This document shows positions 20,467 to 33,130 of a stretch of 64,000 bases of DNA, in pieces (the stretch's first letter is position 1; each line of letters begins with the position of its first letter). Location: contig OZ025672.1 of the NCBI GenBank assembly GCA_964019335.1, positions 613,204 through 677,203 on the forward strand. The letters are read 5' to 3'. The stretch comes from Diplonema japonicum. Lineage: Eukaryota; Euglenozoa; Diplonemea; Diplonemida; Diplonemidae. Below the pieces are notes generated by a model that saw only the letters and a list, made by a program, of their open reading frames with translations, did no database searches and had not been told where the DNA came from. The position numbers and the translations under genes are program-made.

Positions 20467-21270
20467 ATGGGCAACTGCTACCGTTCGAGAGATTCAATGC
20501 TGTCGGTTATGCAAAGGGGGCGATCCTTCGTAGGGGAGGTGAGGAGGTGGTACCCTTCGGTCAACGAGGATCAGGCCTTCCTCATGTGGGTTCAACGAAA
20601 ACGGGCTGCAGGGCGGCTGTCAAACTCCTCGGCCCTTCAGTACATCACGTATTGGCGCATGGGTCAGGTCGCTCCAGTGGACGCGTACCGGAGGGCACTT
20701 CAGGGTCGTCTGGAAGTCTTCGACCGCAGGCTGGAGGCAGGCCGGAAAACTGTCAAGAAGGATCGGGTACTCCAGGTCCTCTCCGTTACCGAAGGCCAGA
20801 TGGCTGCAGCTCTTTCGACACAGTGGAGTTGCGCGGCGAGGTATGTGGACCTGGAGAGGCTATTGGTTCGCCACGTGTTCCTGAGGCCGGAGGAGAGCCT
20901 TCTTATGCTGGTAGGAGGGAAGACCGACCGGCACGGGAGGGGTCAGGGGGTTCTGGTACCTACCGGGGGTGCCTTGTTTCGGCCCGCGAGGACGTGGTTG
21001 ACACACAGACTGGCCTCCAGTCCCCCAGACGAGAGAGTCTTCCCCTTGCTATCGCGCCCGGCGTACAACCGCTTCCTGAGGAGGCATCTGGACATCTCTG
21101 CCCACGACATCCGCCACAGCGCTCTCACCCACGTAGCTCTACAGCATGGGGAGCAGGCGGCACAGGGACTAGCCAGGCATGCAGACGCCGCAACCACGCG
21201 GATGTACATTCCTCCAATGACTTGGCAGTCGGCAGCGGACACTCGGCTGGGGGGTGTCTCCCTTCAGTGA
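20467..21270 (+). CDS. Retrotransposon tyrosine recombinase
   Basis: 267 aa with the full catalytic set: Arg125 (CAARYVDLE), Lys152 (GGKTDRHG), His213-x-x-Arg216 (HDIRHSALT), His238 (ARHADAATT) and Tyr247 (RMYIPP). Residues ~20-95 form the helical core-binding domain. It integrates the circular cDNA by strand exchange. It starts 232 bp after ORF1 and stops 8 bp before the RT start, so reinitiation or a shared transcript is plausible. All catalytic residues are present, so this protein looks functional. Confidence 0.88.
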   Translation: MGNCYRSRDSMLSVMQRGRSFVGEVRRWYPSVNEDQAFLMWVQRKRAAGRLSNSSALQYITYWRMGQVAPVDAYRRALQGRLEVFDRRLEAGRKTVKKDRVLQVLSVTEGQMAAALSTQWSCAARYVDLERLLVRHVFLRPEESLLMLVGGKTDRHGRGQGVLVPTGGALFRPARTWLTHRLASSPPDERVFPLLSRPAYNRFLRRHLDISAHDIRHSALTHVALQHGEQAAQGLARHADAATTRMYIPPMTWQSAADTRLGGVSLQ

Positions 21271-21278
21271 GACCGGTT

Positions 21279-22364
21279 ATGATGCCCCGCTGGCCCGCTA
21301 CGATCGAGGATGTATTCAAGTCCTACGATTACGTACAGTCGTGGTTGGAGCTCGGGTCGGGCGTTCGTCTGCCTAAGGCGGGTTATGAAGGCGAGATAGA
21401 TCGGATTCCATCCTCGATCATTGATGTTGACGCGTTGCTGAAGCGTTTCCCTTCTCTGGGAGATTCCTTACGTTGGTGGCACGACCCGGCCTTCCTTGAG
21501 GGTATCGTGGACTTGGAGCACAGGAGGACACCCGGACCAGCCAACAGCAAGTTAAGCCCACATGTGGTTAGTCTCCGGTGCATGGGTCTGGTTGAACCGT
21601 CCGTGAGAGCCTCCTCCCCGTGGTTCCACTCTGCCTTCACAGTTCCCAAGAAGGACCCAACGAGGTTGAGGTTCATCCTGGGGTGTGTGGACCTCAATAA
21701 GGCAACGCTAGCTACCCCTACCCCTCCGTGTAGGTTGCCGTCCTACAAGAAAATCATTTCAACCCTGATGGGGACCGAGTTCTGCGCAGAGTTCGATTTC
21801 AAGTCCTTTTTTTACCAGTTCGGACTGCCCCCCCGCGTCAGGCCGTTTTTTTCACTGAGGGTCAAAGGCGGACACGGGGCTAGGACTTGCTTTCTGAGGA
21901 TGACTCGCCTGCCGATGGGCTATCGGGCTGCCCCGCAGGGGGCTCAGCATGTCTGCCTCGCGCTCGGATCTGCCGCGGTTCACGGTACCCCCGGCTGTCA
22001 TATTGCATGGATAGATAATAATTTGTTCTGCGCACCCTCCCTTCCTGCCCTGCAGGGCATATGCTCCGACTTTGAGCGCTTATGTCGGGAGTTCCGGATC
22101 ATTATAGGCGACCGTGTTGCCCCTTCACAGCGTATATCGTCCCTAGGGCTGGAGGTGGATTTGCGCGAAAAGAGGTGGCGACTGAGTGAGAAGTGGACCC
22201 TCAAGGTCGCCACGCAGGGCGATATCCTGATCAGGACCGGCGCGTCTCCGGGCGTGGTGGCGGCTTGCTGGGATCCTGCTGTGGCGGCGACACGCCACCT
22301 TGAGATCGTTTGCGCCTGTGGTTCCGATGCTGCGGTGGATGTCACGAGTCGCGAAGAAGGGTGA
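21279..22364 (+). CDS. Retrotransposon reverse transcriptase (3' end out of frame)
   Basis: From the ATG at 21279, RT motifs appear in order: SAFTVPKKDPTRLRFILGCVDLN (fingers, ~118-140), motif A with Asp173 (AEFDFKSFFYQF), motif B (LPMGYRAAPQGAQ, ~211-223), motif C IAWIDNN (Asp246-Asn247), then the primer-grip region LGLEVD. The usual second catalytic Asp of YxDD is Asn here. After about residue 327 this frame becomes nonsense and the RT/RNase H linker continues in the +1 frame, so the true end is near 22260. The shift is consistent with a 1-nt insertion or programmed frameshifting. No methyltransferase domain is present. Confidence 0.82.
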   Translation: MMPRWPATIEDVFKSYDYVQSWLELGSGVRLPKAGYEGEIDRIPSSIIDVDALLKRFPSLGDSLRWWHDPAFLEGIVDLEHRRTPGPANSKLSPHVVSLRCMGLVEPSVRASSPWFHSAFTVPKKDPTRLRFILGCVDLNKATLATPTPPCRLPSYKKIISTLMGTEFCAEFDFKSFFYQFGLPPRVRPFFSLRVKGGHGARTCFLRMTRLPMGYRAAPQGAQHVCLALGSAAVHGTPGCHIAWIDNNLFCAPSLPALQGICSDFERLCREFRIIIGDRVAPSQRISSLGLEVDLREKRWRLSEKWTLKVATQGDILIRTGASPGVVAACWDPAVAATRHLEIVCACGSDAAVDVTSREEG

Positions 22365-22884
22365 CATGCGCTCCAAGGCCTTCTGGGAGGCTGAGGTCGT
22401 GGTAGGGACCGATGACCGAGCAGTTTTTCGAGGTGAGTTGGGAGAACTCGTTCGGAATGAGTGGTGCCACAGGGACGATGTCCTGCGACAGCGGGCCGTA
22501 GCGTACTCGGATGCCAGCATGGTCGGGTGGGGCGTGACGGTGGGCGTCGGGCGTTTTGCATGCGGGATCTTTCCCACGGGATGGGACGCGAGATCAATAT
22601 TCCTGAAAGAATTGTTCGCTGTTGCTCGTCTGGTAGACGTGATGACCCAGGACAGGGGCCGACTGGCCATCAAGGCGTTCTGCGACAACAAGGCCGTGAT
22701 CGGCGCGGTCGAACGCGGGTACTCCTTGGACGAGGATGTGATGCCCATGATCATGAATATCCAGACGGTACTGGACAGACACAGCAGCACCCTGTCCCTA
22801 GAGTATGTGTCCACACACGACAATCCCGCCGATGCCTACACGAGGCTTACCTGGCAGCGAAGGCGGACCGCGGAGGTCCTTTAG
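22300..22884 (+). CDS. Retrotransposon RNase H domain, separate frame
   Basis: The frame is open from about 22231. The linker (RLAGILLWRRHATLRSFAPVVP) is the expected continuation of the RT. RNase H acidic residues are all present: Asp in AYSDASMVGWG, Glu in IFLKELFAV, Asp in FCDNKAVIG and Asp in DNPADAYTR. It starts here with TTG rather than ATG, supporting the idea that it was or is translated as one polyprotein with the RT. It ends 80 bp before repeat B1. Confidence 0.8.
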   Translation: MRSFAPVVPMLRWMSRVAKKGDMRSKAFWEAEVVVGTDDRAVFRGELGELVRNEWCHRDDVLRQRAVAYSDASMVGWGVTVGVGRFACGIFPTGWDARSIFLKELFAVARLVDVMTQDRGRLAIKAFCDNKAVIGAVERGYSLDEDVMPMIMNIQTVLDRHSSTLSLEYVSTHDNPADAYTRLTWQRRRTAEVL

Positions 22885-22964
22885 ATACAAAACGTAGGGT
22901 GACCCAAGGTACTCCGGGCTCCCGTTTTCTTCGTCTTTCCTTGCACTCCTGCCTCTTAGGGGGC

Positions 22965-23132
22965 CGGCTGTGCACAAACAACAATCAACCGACTCTTTTT
23001 TGCATGAACAAGAAAAACAATATATTGATAATGAATTGTTATTGCTAAAAAGAGTAGTGGTAGCATTGTTGGGCTTATCCTTCTACAGGTTAATCCCGGC
23101 TGTGCACAAACAACAATCAACCGACTCTTTTT
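22965..23132 (+). repeat. Retrotransposon right split repeats B1-A2-B2
   Basis: The 36-bp B sequence (GGCTGTGCACAAACAACAAT...) occurs at 22965-23000 and 23097-23132, flanking A2, which copies the left repeat. A small T-run difference separates A1 from A2. Confidence 0.85.
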
Positions 23133-23154
23133 CCAGGAGGCATGGAGTCCTGGG

Positions 23155-24927
23155 CTCCTACCAAAGGGCTCATAGCATCGGTCAGACTGTTGTCCCAAAG
23201 GGTGCTGCGTAAGAAGGTGACGGTCTTAACACGGAAGGTCTCCAGGAAAGGTCTCGGGCAATGGTCACCGGGCATGTGTGGTCGGGACGCGCCCAAGGGA
23301 GCGCAAGGCCTCTCTTGCGACCTATTGGCATGAAGCTTTTGGGTCTCGCCTGCAGTGCTGGGGGCAAGGGCAGGCATCGTTCAAGATGGAAGCCCAACCA
23401 AAAAGATCAGTCATTGGGATTTGACAAGGCTGATCCTCTTGTCAGATTCTACTCCAACAAACGCAGTTCCACAGCCAGTGAGAAGGAGCTGCTGACAAAC
23501 GTTGGAAGACCTGTAGGGCGCCCCCCTATCCCGACGACGAGGAAAACATCTGATAAGGGACCTGGATCGGGTGTAAAGGTGTTTGTATGACGCCTGGTGC
23601 GCCTAAAACGCCCCTCCCATCCAACGCGCAAAACCCCTTGCCCCGTTGCCTGCAGCTGCAAGGGAGCTGTTCGCACAGCCGTACGACATGCGTACGTACG
23701 CCGTATGCGCTCCTCCAGATTTCACTGCGCACGCGTACGCCGACAACGTAGGCCTAGCCGGGGAGGGGGGAGACCAAGAGGGAGTGAAGAACCACAGGAC
23801 TAGCAGAAAAAGGGGGCGAGCAAGCCCTGCCGTGCGAAAGAGCATGCGAGAATGCTGAAATTCCGAGAAGGAGATCCTTGCGCGAGAATGCGAATGGGGT
23901 TTGTAAGGTCCGCTGCCGACCAAGAAGCACTGTGAGAGTGTGAAGCGGAAGAAAAACAAAGCGGAGGACCAGCAGAAGCCGGGGCAGCCAGTCAATTGAG
24001 GTAATCGTATCACTCAGAAAGCAAATCAGTGCATATGAAGGACAAATGCGAAGCATGAAGCGGCGTCACCTTCGCGATGCGGTGCAAGGTCAGCAAATCT
24101 GTTCTACCCGGCCAGGAGTGGGGGGCACAGATTAGCGCCTCTTCCGCCTGTTAATAAATGCTTGATGAATGAAAAAGAAGGCGGCAGTGCAGGTTTCAGT
24201 GACGAAGGCGCTGTGCTGTCCCCCTCCTCCCACTGAAAGGCAAGCCTGGTTTTCCATAAGACCACCCACCCAACTAACACTTGGTCCGTGAGTGTCATAT
24301 GCCAAATAGCAGCACACTGGGGAGGCCTTTCTTCTTCTTCTGCCTCAGGGACATGAGAGGTAGTGTGGGGGGAGGAGGGGAGGAAGGTGACCTCCACCTC
24401 GACCCCTTCGAAGGCTGGCTTGCAGTTGCGGCTTCGCTACGACCCCCGTTCTTCGCTCCACACCTCGCTTCTCCCGCGCTCGCCCCTCTCTTCCCCGTTA
24501 GCCGAGGGACCATGTTCCCTCCAGTAGATGACTTCGACATTTCCTTTCCCTGGGTTAAGGTATGCTTGGCTTGCAGGTGAAGAGAATAGATACGATAAGA
24601 TACCCCGAGACCCTCTTTTTCACCTTCCTTTATCCTTATCTTACTCTCTCTCCTCTTTTCCTTTTTGTACACTGTCTCCTTTTCTTCTCCTTTCTTGCTG
24701 GAGAAAAATAAAAGGGGGAAAAAAAAAAAAAAAAGAAAAAAAAGAAAAAAAGAAGAAGAAAAATGTATTATCAGGGAGGGGATTACTTTTGCCCCCCTAT
24801 AAAGAGCCTTCTCACAGCGGCCTGGAAAGAAAAGGGGTAAGGGAAAGAAGAAAAGGGTGTTCCTCTTCTTTGGGGTGGGGGGGGGGGGGCTGTGGCTAGA
24901 GGGGAAGAATACCCACCCGACATCGCT
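23155..24927. other. Unit 5' region: uncertain reading frames, no confident gene
   Basis: An open frame at 23261-23590 (109 aa; contains GFDKADPLVRFYSNKRSS) is preserved in all copies and could be a 3' exon of the uncertain gene that ends the preceding unit, across the poly-G junction. The rest, including several minus-strand frames at 23.6-24.7 kb, lacks protein-like features. A-rich and G-rich runs lie at 24719-24770 and near 24880. Same content at 38606-40378 and 54784-56556. Confidence 0.3.
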
Positions 24928-27063
<2,136 letters not shown>

Positions 27064-28230
27064 ATGGCCGACGAAGACGCTCAGGCAATTGTGTGCGACA
27101 ACGGATCCGGAATGGTGAAGGCAGGGTTCGCTGGGGACGACGCCCCCAGGTCTGTCTTCCCCTCCATCGTGGGGAGGCCGAAGACGGCGGCTGCGATGAT
27201 GGGCACAGCTAAAAAGGAGGCGTACATCGGCGACGATGCCCAGTCGAAGAGGGGGATCCTCCTCATCAAGTACCCCATCGAGCACGGGATCATCACCAAC
27301 TGGGACGACATGGAAAAGATCTGGCACCACACCTTCTTCAACGAGCTCCGCGTGGCCCCCGAGGACCACCCCGTCCTCCTCACGGAGGCTCCCATGAACC
27401 CGAAGGCGAACAGGGAGAAGATGACCCAGATCATGTTCGAGACCTTCAACAGCCCTGCCATGTACGTCGGCATCCAGGCTGTGCTCTCCCTCTACTCGAG
27501 TGGCCGCACCACCGGTATCGTTCTCGACTCTGGGGACGGTGTGACCCACACGGTCCCTATCTACGAGGGGTACTCCCTCCCCCACGCCGTTCTCCGTATC
27601 GACATGGCAGGCAGAGACATGACGGATTGGATGATCAAGCTCCTCACAGAGAGGGGAAACAGCTTCGTCACCTCCGCCGAGAGGGAGATCGTCCGTGACA
27701 TCAAGGAGAAGCTCGCCTACGTCGCTCTGGTATGACCAACCCTGGTATTCTCAAAACACAAACAGGACTTCGACGAGGAGATGTCCCTCGCCTCCTCCTC
27801 CTCTTCCCTGGAGAAGGACTACGAGCTCCCCGACGGACAGGTCATCACCGTTGGGTCCGAGAGGTTCAGGTGCCCCGAGGCCCTGTTCAAGCCCGCCTTC
27901 ATCGGTCTCGAGGCGAACGGGATCCACGAGACAGTGTACAACAGCATCATGAAGTGCGATATCGATGTGAGGAAAGACCTCTACGCCAACATCGTGCTCT
28001 CGGGAGGCACCACCATGTACGAGGGCCTCGCCGACCGTCTGTCAAAGGAGGTGACCAACCTCGCCCCCAACAGCATGAAGATCAAGGTTGTTGCGCCCCC
28101 CGAGAGGAAGTACTCTGTTTGGATCGGTGGATCTATCCTCTCATCCCTCTCCACCTTCGCTTCCATGTGGGTCAAGAAGGAGGAGTACGACGAGAGCGGT
28201 CCTGGGATCGTCCACAAGAAGTGTTTCTAG
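27064..28230 (+). CDS. ACT: Actin, copy 1 (two exons), divergent D-loop
   Basis: Exons 27064-27729 and 27766-28230 encode 376 aa, the standard length. The 36-nt intron (27730-27765) has GT-AG ends and lies between YVAL and DFDEE. ATP-site motifs are intact: [17 protein letters not shown] (12-28), [13 protein letters not shown] and the C-terminal [10 protein letters not shown]. Residues 41-54 ([14 protein letters not shown]), the DNase-I-binding loop that contacts the next subunit in filaments, differ strongly from the HQGVMVGMGQKDSY found in most actins. Elsewhere it is a conventional actin. Confidence 0.97.
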
Positions 28231-28839
28231 AGGACCTACTCTACCCCTTTTTTTTTTATCTTACCCTTTTCACCTTGTCTCTTCTTTCGATTCTTCTGGG
28301 GGTGGGGTGGGGTGGGGTGGGGCGGGGCGCTTTACTTTGTTCTGTTCCTTATACAAATACTTTCCTTTTTTTTCTTTTCTCCTTCTTCTTTATTTCACCT
28401 CGTTCTTTCTTTTACATCTTCTTATTTCTCTTTTCATACCTCTTTTCATACCTCTTTTCTTTTTTCCTTTCCCTTGCCACAGTGTTCTTCTTCTACTCTG
28501 CCTTTCCTTTGACATGACGCCCCACGCAAACAAACACCGAAACACAGGTCCCTCCCTCTTTCAGAAGGAAAGAAGAGATGAATGCGCGGGCCCTCCCTGC
28601 TGCGCTAGCCGCGGCCATTATCCCCACCTCTGTGATAATATACTTGTTGGACACAGCAACAGAGAAAGAAGAGAAGGAAAGAAAGACCACTTCAACTGAA
28701 CGAACCTTGGGTTAGGGGGCGGAGGAGGAAAGGCGGGACCCGCAAGCCCGGGGGAGACAAGGAGGGGTAAAGACAGGGGGGGGAGGGGGATGAACACTCG
28801 GACAGTGAAGACACCCTATTATCCTTGCGCCTTTCTTGT
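28231..28839. other. Actin/Arf convergent intergenic region
   Basis: T-rich 3' flank of actin with a GGGGT repeat (about 28299-28329) that could form a G-quadruplex on the plus strand, then pyrimidine-rich sequence. No gene is seen. Equivalent: 43681-44289 and 59859-60467. Confidence 0.4.
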
Positions 28840-29391
28840 CTATGATCTTCTCTTCTTCCTTAGTGAGTTGGCGAGCCAGTCGAGCCCCTCGTAGAGCCCC
28901 TCACCCGTGGCTGCACAAGCCCCTTGGATGTACCACTCCCTTCCCCTCAGGGAGTGAAGCCCTAGCTTGTCCGTGATCTCTGCTGTGGTCATGGCGTTGG
29001 GGAGGTCCTGCTTGTTGGCGAAGACGAGGAGGTGTGCGTCGTTGAGGTCCTCGTCGGAGGTGAGCTTCCGCAGCTCCTCCGCTGCGATCTTTATTCTGTC
29101 CTTGTCGTTGGAGTCGATGACGAAGATGATCCCGTCTGAACCAGAGAAGTAGTGCCTCCACAAGGGTCTGAGCTTGTCCTGACCGCCGATGTCCCACATC
29201 GTGAACTTCAGGTTCTTGTACTCCACTGTCTCCACGTTGAAGCCGATGGTCGGGATAGATGTCACGAGGTCCCCCAGCTTCAGCTTGTATAGAATGGTCG
29301 TCTTCCCAGAGGCATCGAGACCCACCATCAGCAGCTTCACATTCTGCGAGGGGAAGAGCGACGCAAACAGCTTTCCGACAGATGCACCCAT
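28840..29391 (-). CDS. Arf-family GTPase A, hybrid gene in copy 1
   Basis: Intronless, 183 aa. Myristoylation Gly2 (MGAS), P-loop GLDASGKT (24-31), WDIGGQD (66-72) with catalytic Gln71, and NKQD (126-129) are all present. Close to Arf1/Arf6-class GTPases, which recruit coats and act in vesicle budding. The N-terminus (Val5) and upstream flank match Arf-A2 of copies 2 and 3, while Glu105, Arg149 and the downstream flank match Arf-A1. The gene is therefore a fusion of the two, with the crossover inside the identical tract 29180-29378. The product is still a complete Arf. Confidence 0.93.
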   Translation of the reverse strand: MGASVGKLFASLFPSQNVKLLMVGLDASGKTTILYKLKLGDLVTSIPTIGFNVETVEYKNLKFTMWDIGGQDKLRPLWRHYFSGSDGIIFVIDSNDKDRIKIAAEELRKLTSDEDLNDAHLLVFANKQDLPNAMTTAEITDKLGLHSLRGREWYIQGACAATGEGLYEGLDWLANSLRKKRRS

Positions 29392-29406
29392 TGATCTCTT
29401 GTTTTA

Positions 29407-31216
<1,810 letters not shown>

Positions 31217-31883
31217 GGTTGCTCCTGCCGGAGAAGAGAGTGAGAGAAAAAAGGCGTAACAAGAAGTGTAGCTATCGGGTGCCGATTTCCACGGCCACCT
31301 GTCCGGATGAACCGACAACCCATTGTGAGATCTGACAGCGGCCGTGGTTATCATTTGGCACAGGTGGTTGTGACAATGCCTGCAATAAAAAGGTGCAACA
31401 GTCTTGGTTGGTAGTTTGAGGGTCTTTTCCTTTTTTACACTGTCCGGCTGGGTAACACATCTATGACTTTGTGGGGCCCCGACGTCCCCCCGGGGGGGGG
31501 ACAACGCGCGCCGTCCTCCAGCGCGATCCGCTATCCGTACGGATTCCCTCGTCCACATTCGCTTTCGGGTTGTTGTGTTTTCTGATGTCACACCACCAAC
31601 ACATCTGTGTAGTGTGTGTGTGTGTGCTGCATAAGTGTGTGTGTATGTGCGGGTGTGAGCGGTTAGGCGTGGTGGTGGTGGTGGGCGTGTGTCGTGCGGC
31701 CTTCAGTCAGAACCAGGCAGGCAAGCAAGTAAGTACGCCGATGCCGTCGTTCGCCCCCCCCCCCCCCCCCCCCATTCCCTTCACCTGTTACTTCGTCGTC
31801 TTATTTTCTATTCTCCAACCTTAAAACCGTTCTTATATTTGCACAACAGAGAAGAAAAGAGAAGAAAAAAGAAGATTAAAAAT
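31217..31883. other. Divergent region between Arf pseudogene and CCCH gene
   Basis: Includes a CCCCCGGGGGGGG inverted run near 31487-31500, GT repeats (~31611-31650), a 20-nt poly-C (31754-31773) and a GCACAACAG acceptor-like site ending 35 nt before the CCCH ATG. No gene is seen. Equivalent in copy 2: 47394-48060. Confidence 0.4.
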
Positions 31884-32864
31884 ATGATACTCCCTAGGCA
31901 GGCAGTCTCAACAGCAGCAGCAGTGTTACCTTTCATCGAGGCAAAGGACCCAGGGAACCGCCTCGCTGTTGTAAGAATTCCCTTCTCTGCGACCTTTGAC
32001 ACCCAGGGGAGGCACACCCACCTGATGGAGAAGAGCTATGCGAACCACCACATCGACGCAAGCTTTCAGCACCCTCAACAACACTACCATAGACGCCCAG
32101 GTGAGGCAGCAGCACGCCCCTTGAGCGTCTGCATCCTTTTCCACAGAGGGGCCTGCAAGTCACAGAGGAGGTGCAGGCAGCTCCACGTTCTCCCGAAGGT
32201 GGTTGACAGGTTGAGAGACGAAGCTGCAGGGCCGTGCTGTGCCGCGCACACCGCCGCCGCTTCCCGATGCGCAAACAGAAAGAGCAGCGATGACAACGAA
32301 GATCCCTGGGGGAGAAGGCCTGTGGAGATAGTAGAGGGGGAGGCACGGAAGTCTCTTTCCGAGGGGCTGACAACGGAGAACTTCGAGACAACGAAGGGGC
32401 TATCCGACCTAATGAAGAGATTCAGCGCGGAAGGGGTGATCGTGGTTGAGGCGGAGAAGATCTGCGGGCTGAATAGCCTGAAGCGGTGCAAGTGGGGATC
32501 CAGGTGTATCAACATCCACGTGTGCAGAGAGGCATCTATTTCGAGTGCGGCAGGGCGGGGCACGAGGGGTCCCCCTCTGTCCTCCGGCACAGGAGGAGGA
32601 GTCAGATGCGTGAGGGATCTGGGAACAACCGGTGGGAGGGACCTGGTGAGAGGAGGAGAAGAAGGAGGAGGAGGAGGTTACGGGAGAGATCTCATGGCCT
32701 TGGGCAGGTTTGCGGCTTCGTTTTCCCCCTGCCCCACCTCCGTTGCTTCCTCTTCTTCCGTCTTCTCCTCTGCTGCCTCCTCCTCTGGATCTTCTTCCTT
32801 CTCCTGCTCGCCTCCTCTCTCACCTTCTATTCCTCCTCTGCTCGAGGACGAGGACCCCGTGTGA
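31884..32864 (+). CDS. Two-finger CCCH zinc-finger protein, copy 1
   Basis: 326 aa from the ATG at 31884, chosen because it follows an acceptor-like CAACAG and a purine-rich leader; the longer open frame upstream is translated leader and poly-C. Two C-x7-C-x5-C-x3-H fingers: Cys83/Cys91/Cys97/His101 (CILFHRGACKSQRRCRQLH) and Cys194/Cys202/Cys208/His212 (CGLNSLKRCKWGSRCINIH). This spacing is typical of RNA-binding CCCH proteins that control mRNA stability and translation. The C-terminal ~100 residues are Gly/Ser-rich and end in an acidic tail. Function is inferred from the fingers only. Confidence 0.75.
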   Translation: MILPRQAVSTAAAVLPFIEAKDPGNRLAVVRIPFSATFDTQGRHTHLMEKSYANHHIDASFQHPQQHYHRRPGEAAARPLSVCILFHRGACKSQRRCRQLHVLPKVVDRLRDEAAGPCCAAHTAAASRCANRKSSDDNEDPWGRRPVEIVEGEARKSLSEGLTTENFETTKGLSDLMKRFSAEGVIVVEAEKICGLNSLKRCKWGSRCINIHVCREASISSAAGRGTRGPPLSSGTGGGVRCVRDLGTTGGRDLVRGGEEGGGGGYGRDLMALGRFAASFSPCPTSVASSSSVFSSAASSSGSSSFSCSPPLSPSIPPLLEDEDPV

Positions 32865-33130
32865 CATGGAAGGGCGCAGCAGGCAGGACGCAACAGCCCT
32901 TACCTATCCTAACCTTTGTTACCTTGCTAGTTGGTTGGTTGGCTGGTTGGTTAGTTAGTTAGTTAGTTAGTTTAGTTAGTTAGCTAGTGTTATTCTTTTT
33001 CTTCCACCAAAGATACTTCGTCCCGGAAATTGGTTTATTTTACTTATATATTATATATTATCTCCTCTTTTTATGTTCCCCAACAGCAAGAACAACCAAA
33101 AATACGAAGAGAGAGGAGAAAGATAAAAAA
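32865..33130. other. Short intergenic with GTTG/GTTA repeats
   Basis: A run of GTTG then GTTA tetranucleotides (about 32928-32986) precedes an AT-rich stretch and the CCCCAACAG site before X1. Equivalent in copy 2: 49042-49307. Confidence 0.6.

Larger units (their letters stand above)
18951..23132 (+). mobile_element. Tyrosine-recombinase (DIRS/Ngaro/PAT-type) retrotransposon with split direct repeats
   Basis: A ~120-bp repeat A1 (18951-19070) precedes three to four plus-strand ORFs. After them come B1 (22965-23000), A2 (22996-23113) and B2 (23097-23132), overlapping at their joints, with a 132-bp B-to-B period. The A1 ... B1-A2-B2 layout is the split direct repeat known from Ngaro and PAT-like YR retrotransposons, which integrate through a circular intermediate with a tyrosine recombinase rather than an integrase. 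ORF order: zinc-finger ORF1, YR, RT, RNase H. Both terminal units are nearly identical, implying recent activity. It immediately precedes the left end of the tandem array. Confidence 0.85.

Noticed and set aside
20547-21278. Long N-terminal extension of the retrotransposon RT frame
   Set aside because: It overlaps the tyrosine recombinase in another frame and is Gly/Ser/Arg-rich shadow sequence; RT homology starts after 21279.
24528-24719. Small spliced gene with a 17-nt intron (MFPPVDDFDISFPWVK...)
   Set aside because: The implied intron is far shorter than the others and the downstream part is pyrimidine-run translation (Leu/Phe-rich).
27732-28517. 261-aa frame overlapping actin exon 2
   Set aside because: Shadow of actin in another frame; Arg-rich composition typical of GC-rich antisense or alternate frames.
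32486-32600. CCHC zinc knuckle (YFECGRAGHEG) in a second frame of the CCCH gene
   Set aside because: Incomplete knuckle in a shadow frame; the CCCH frame has both fingers and is continuous.
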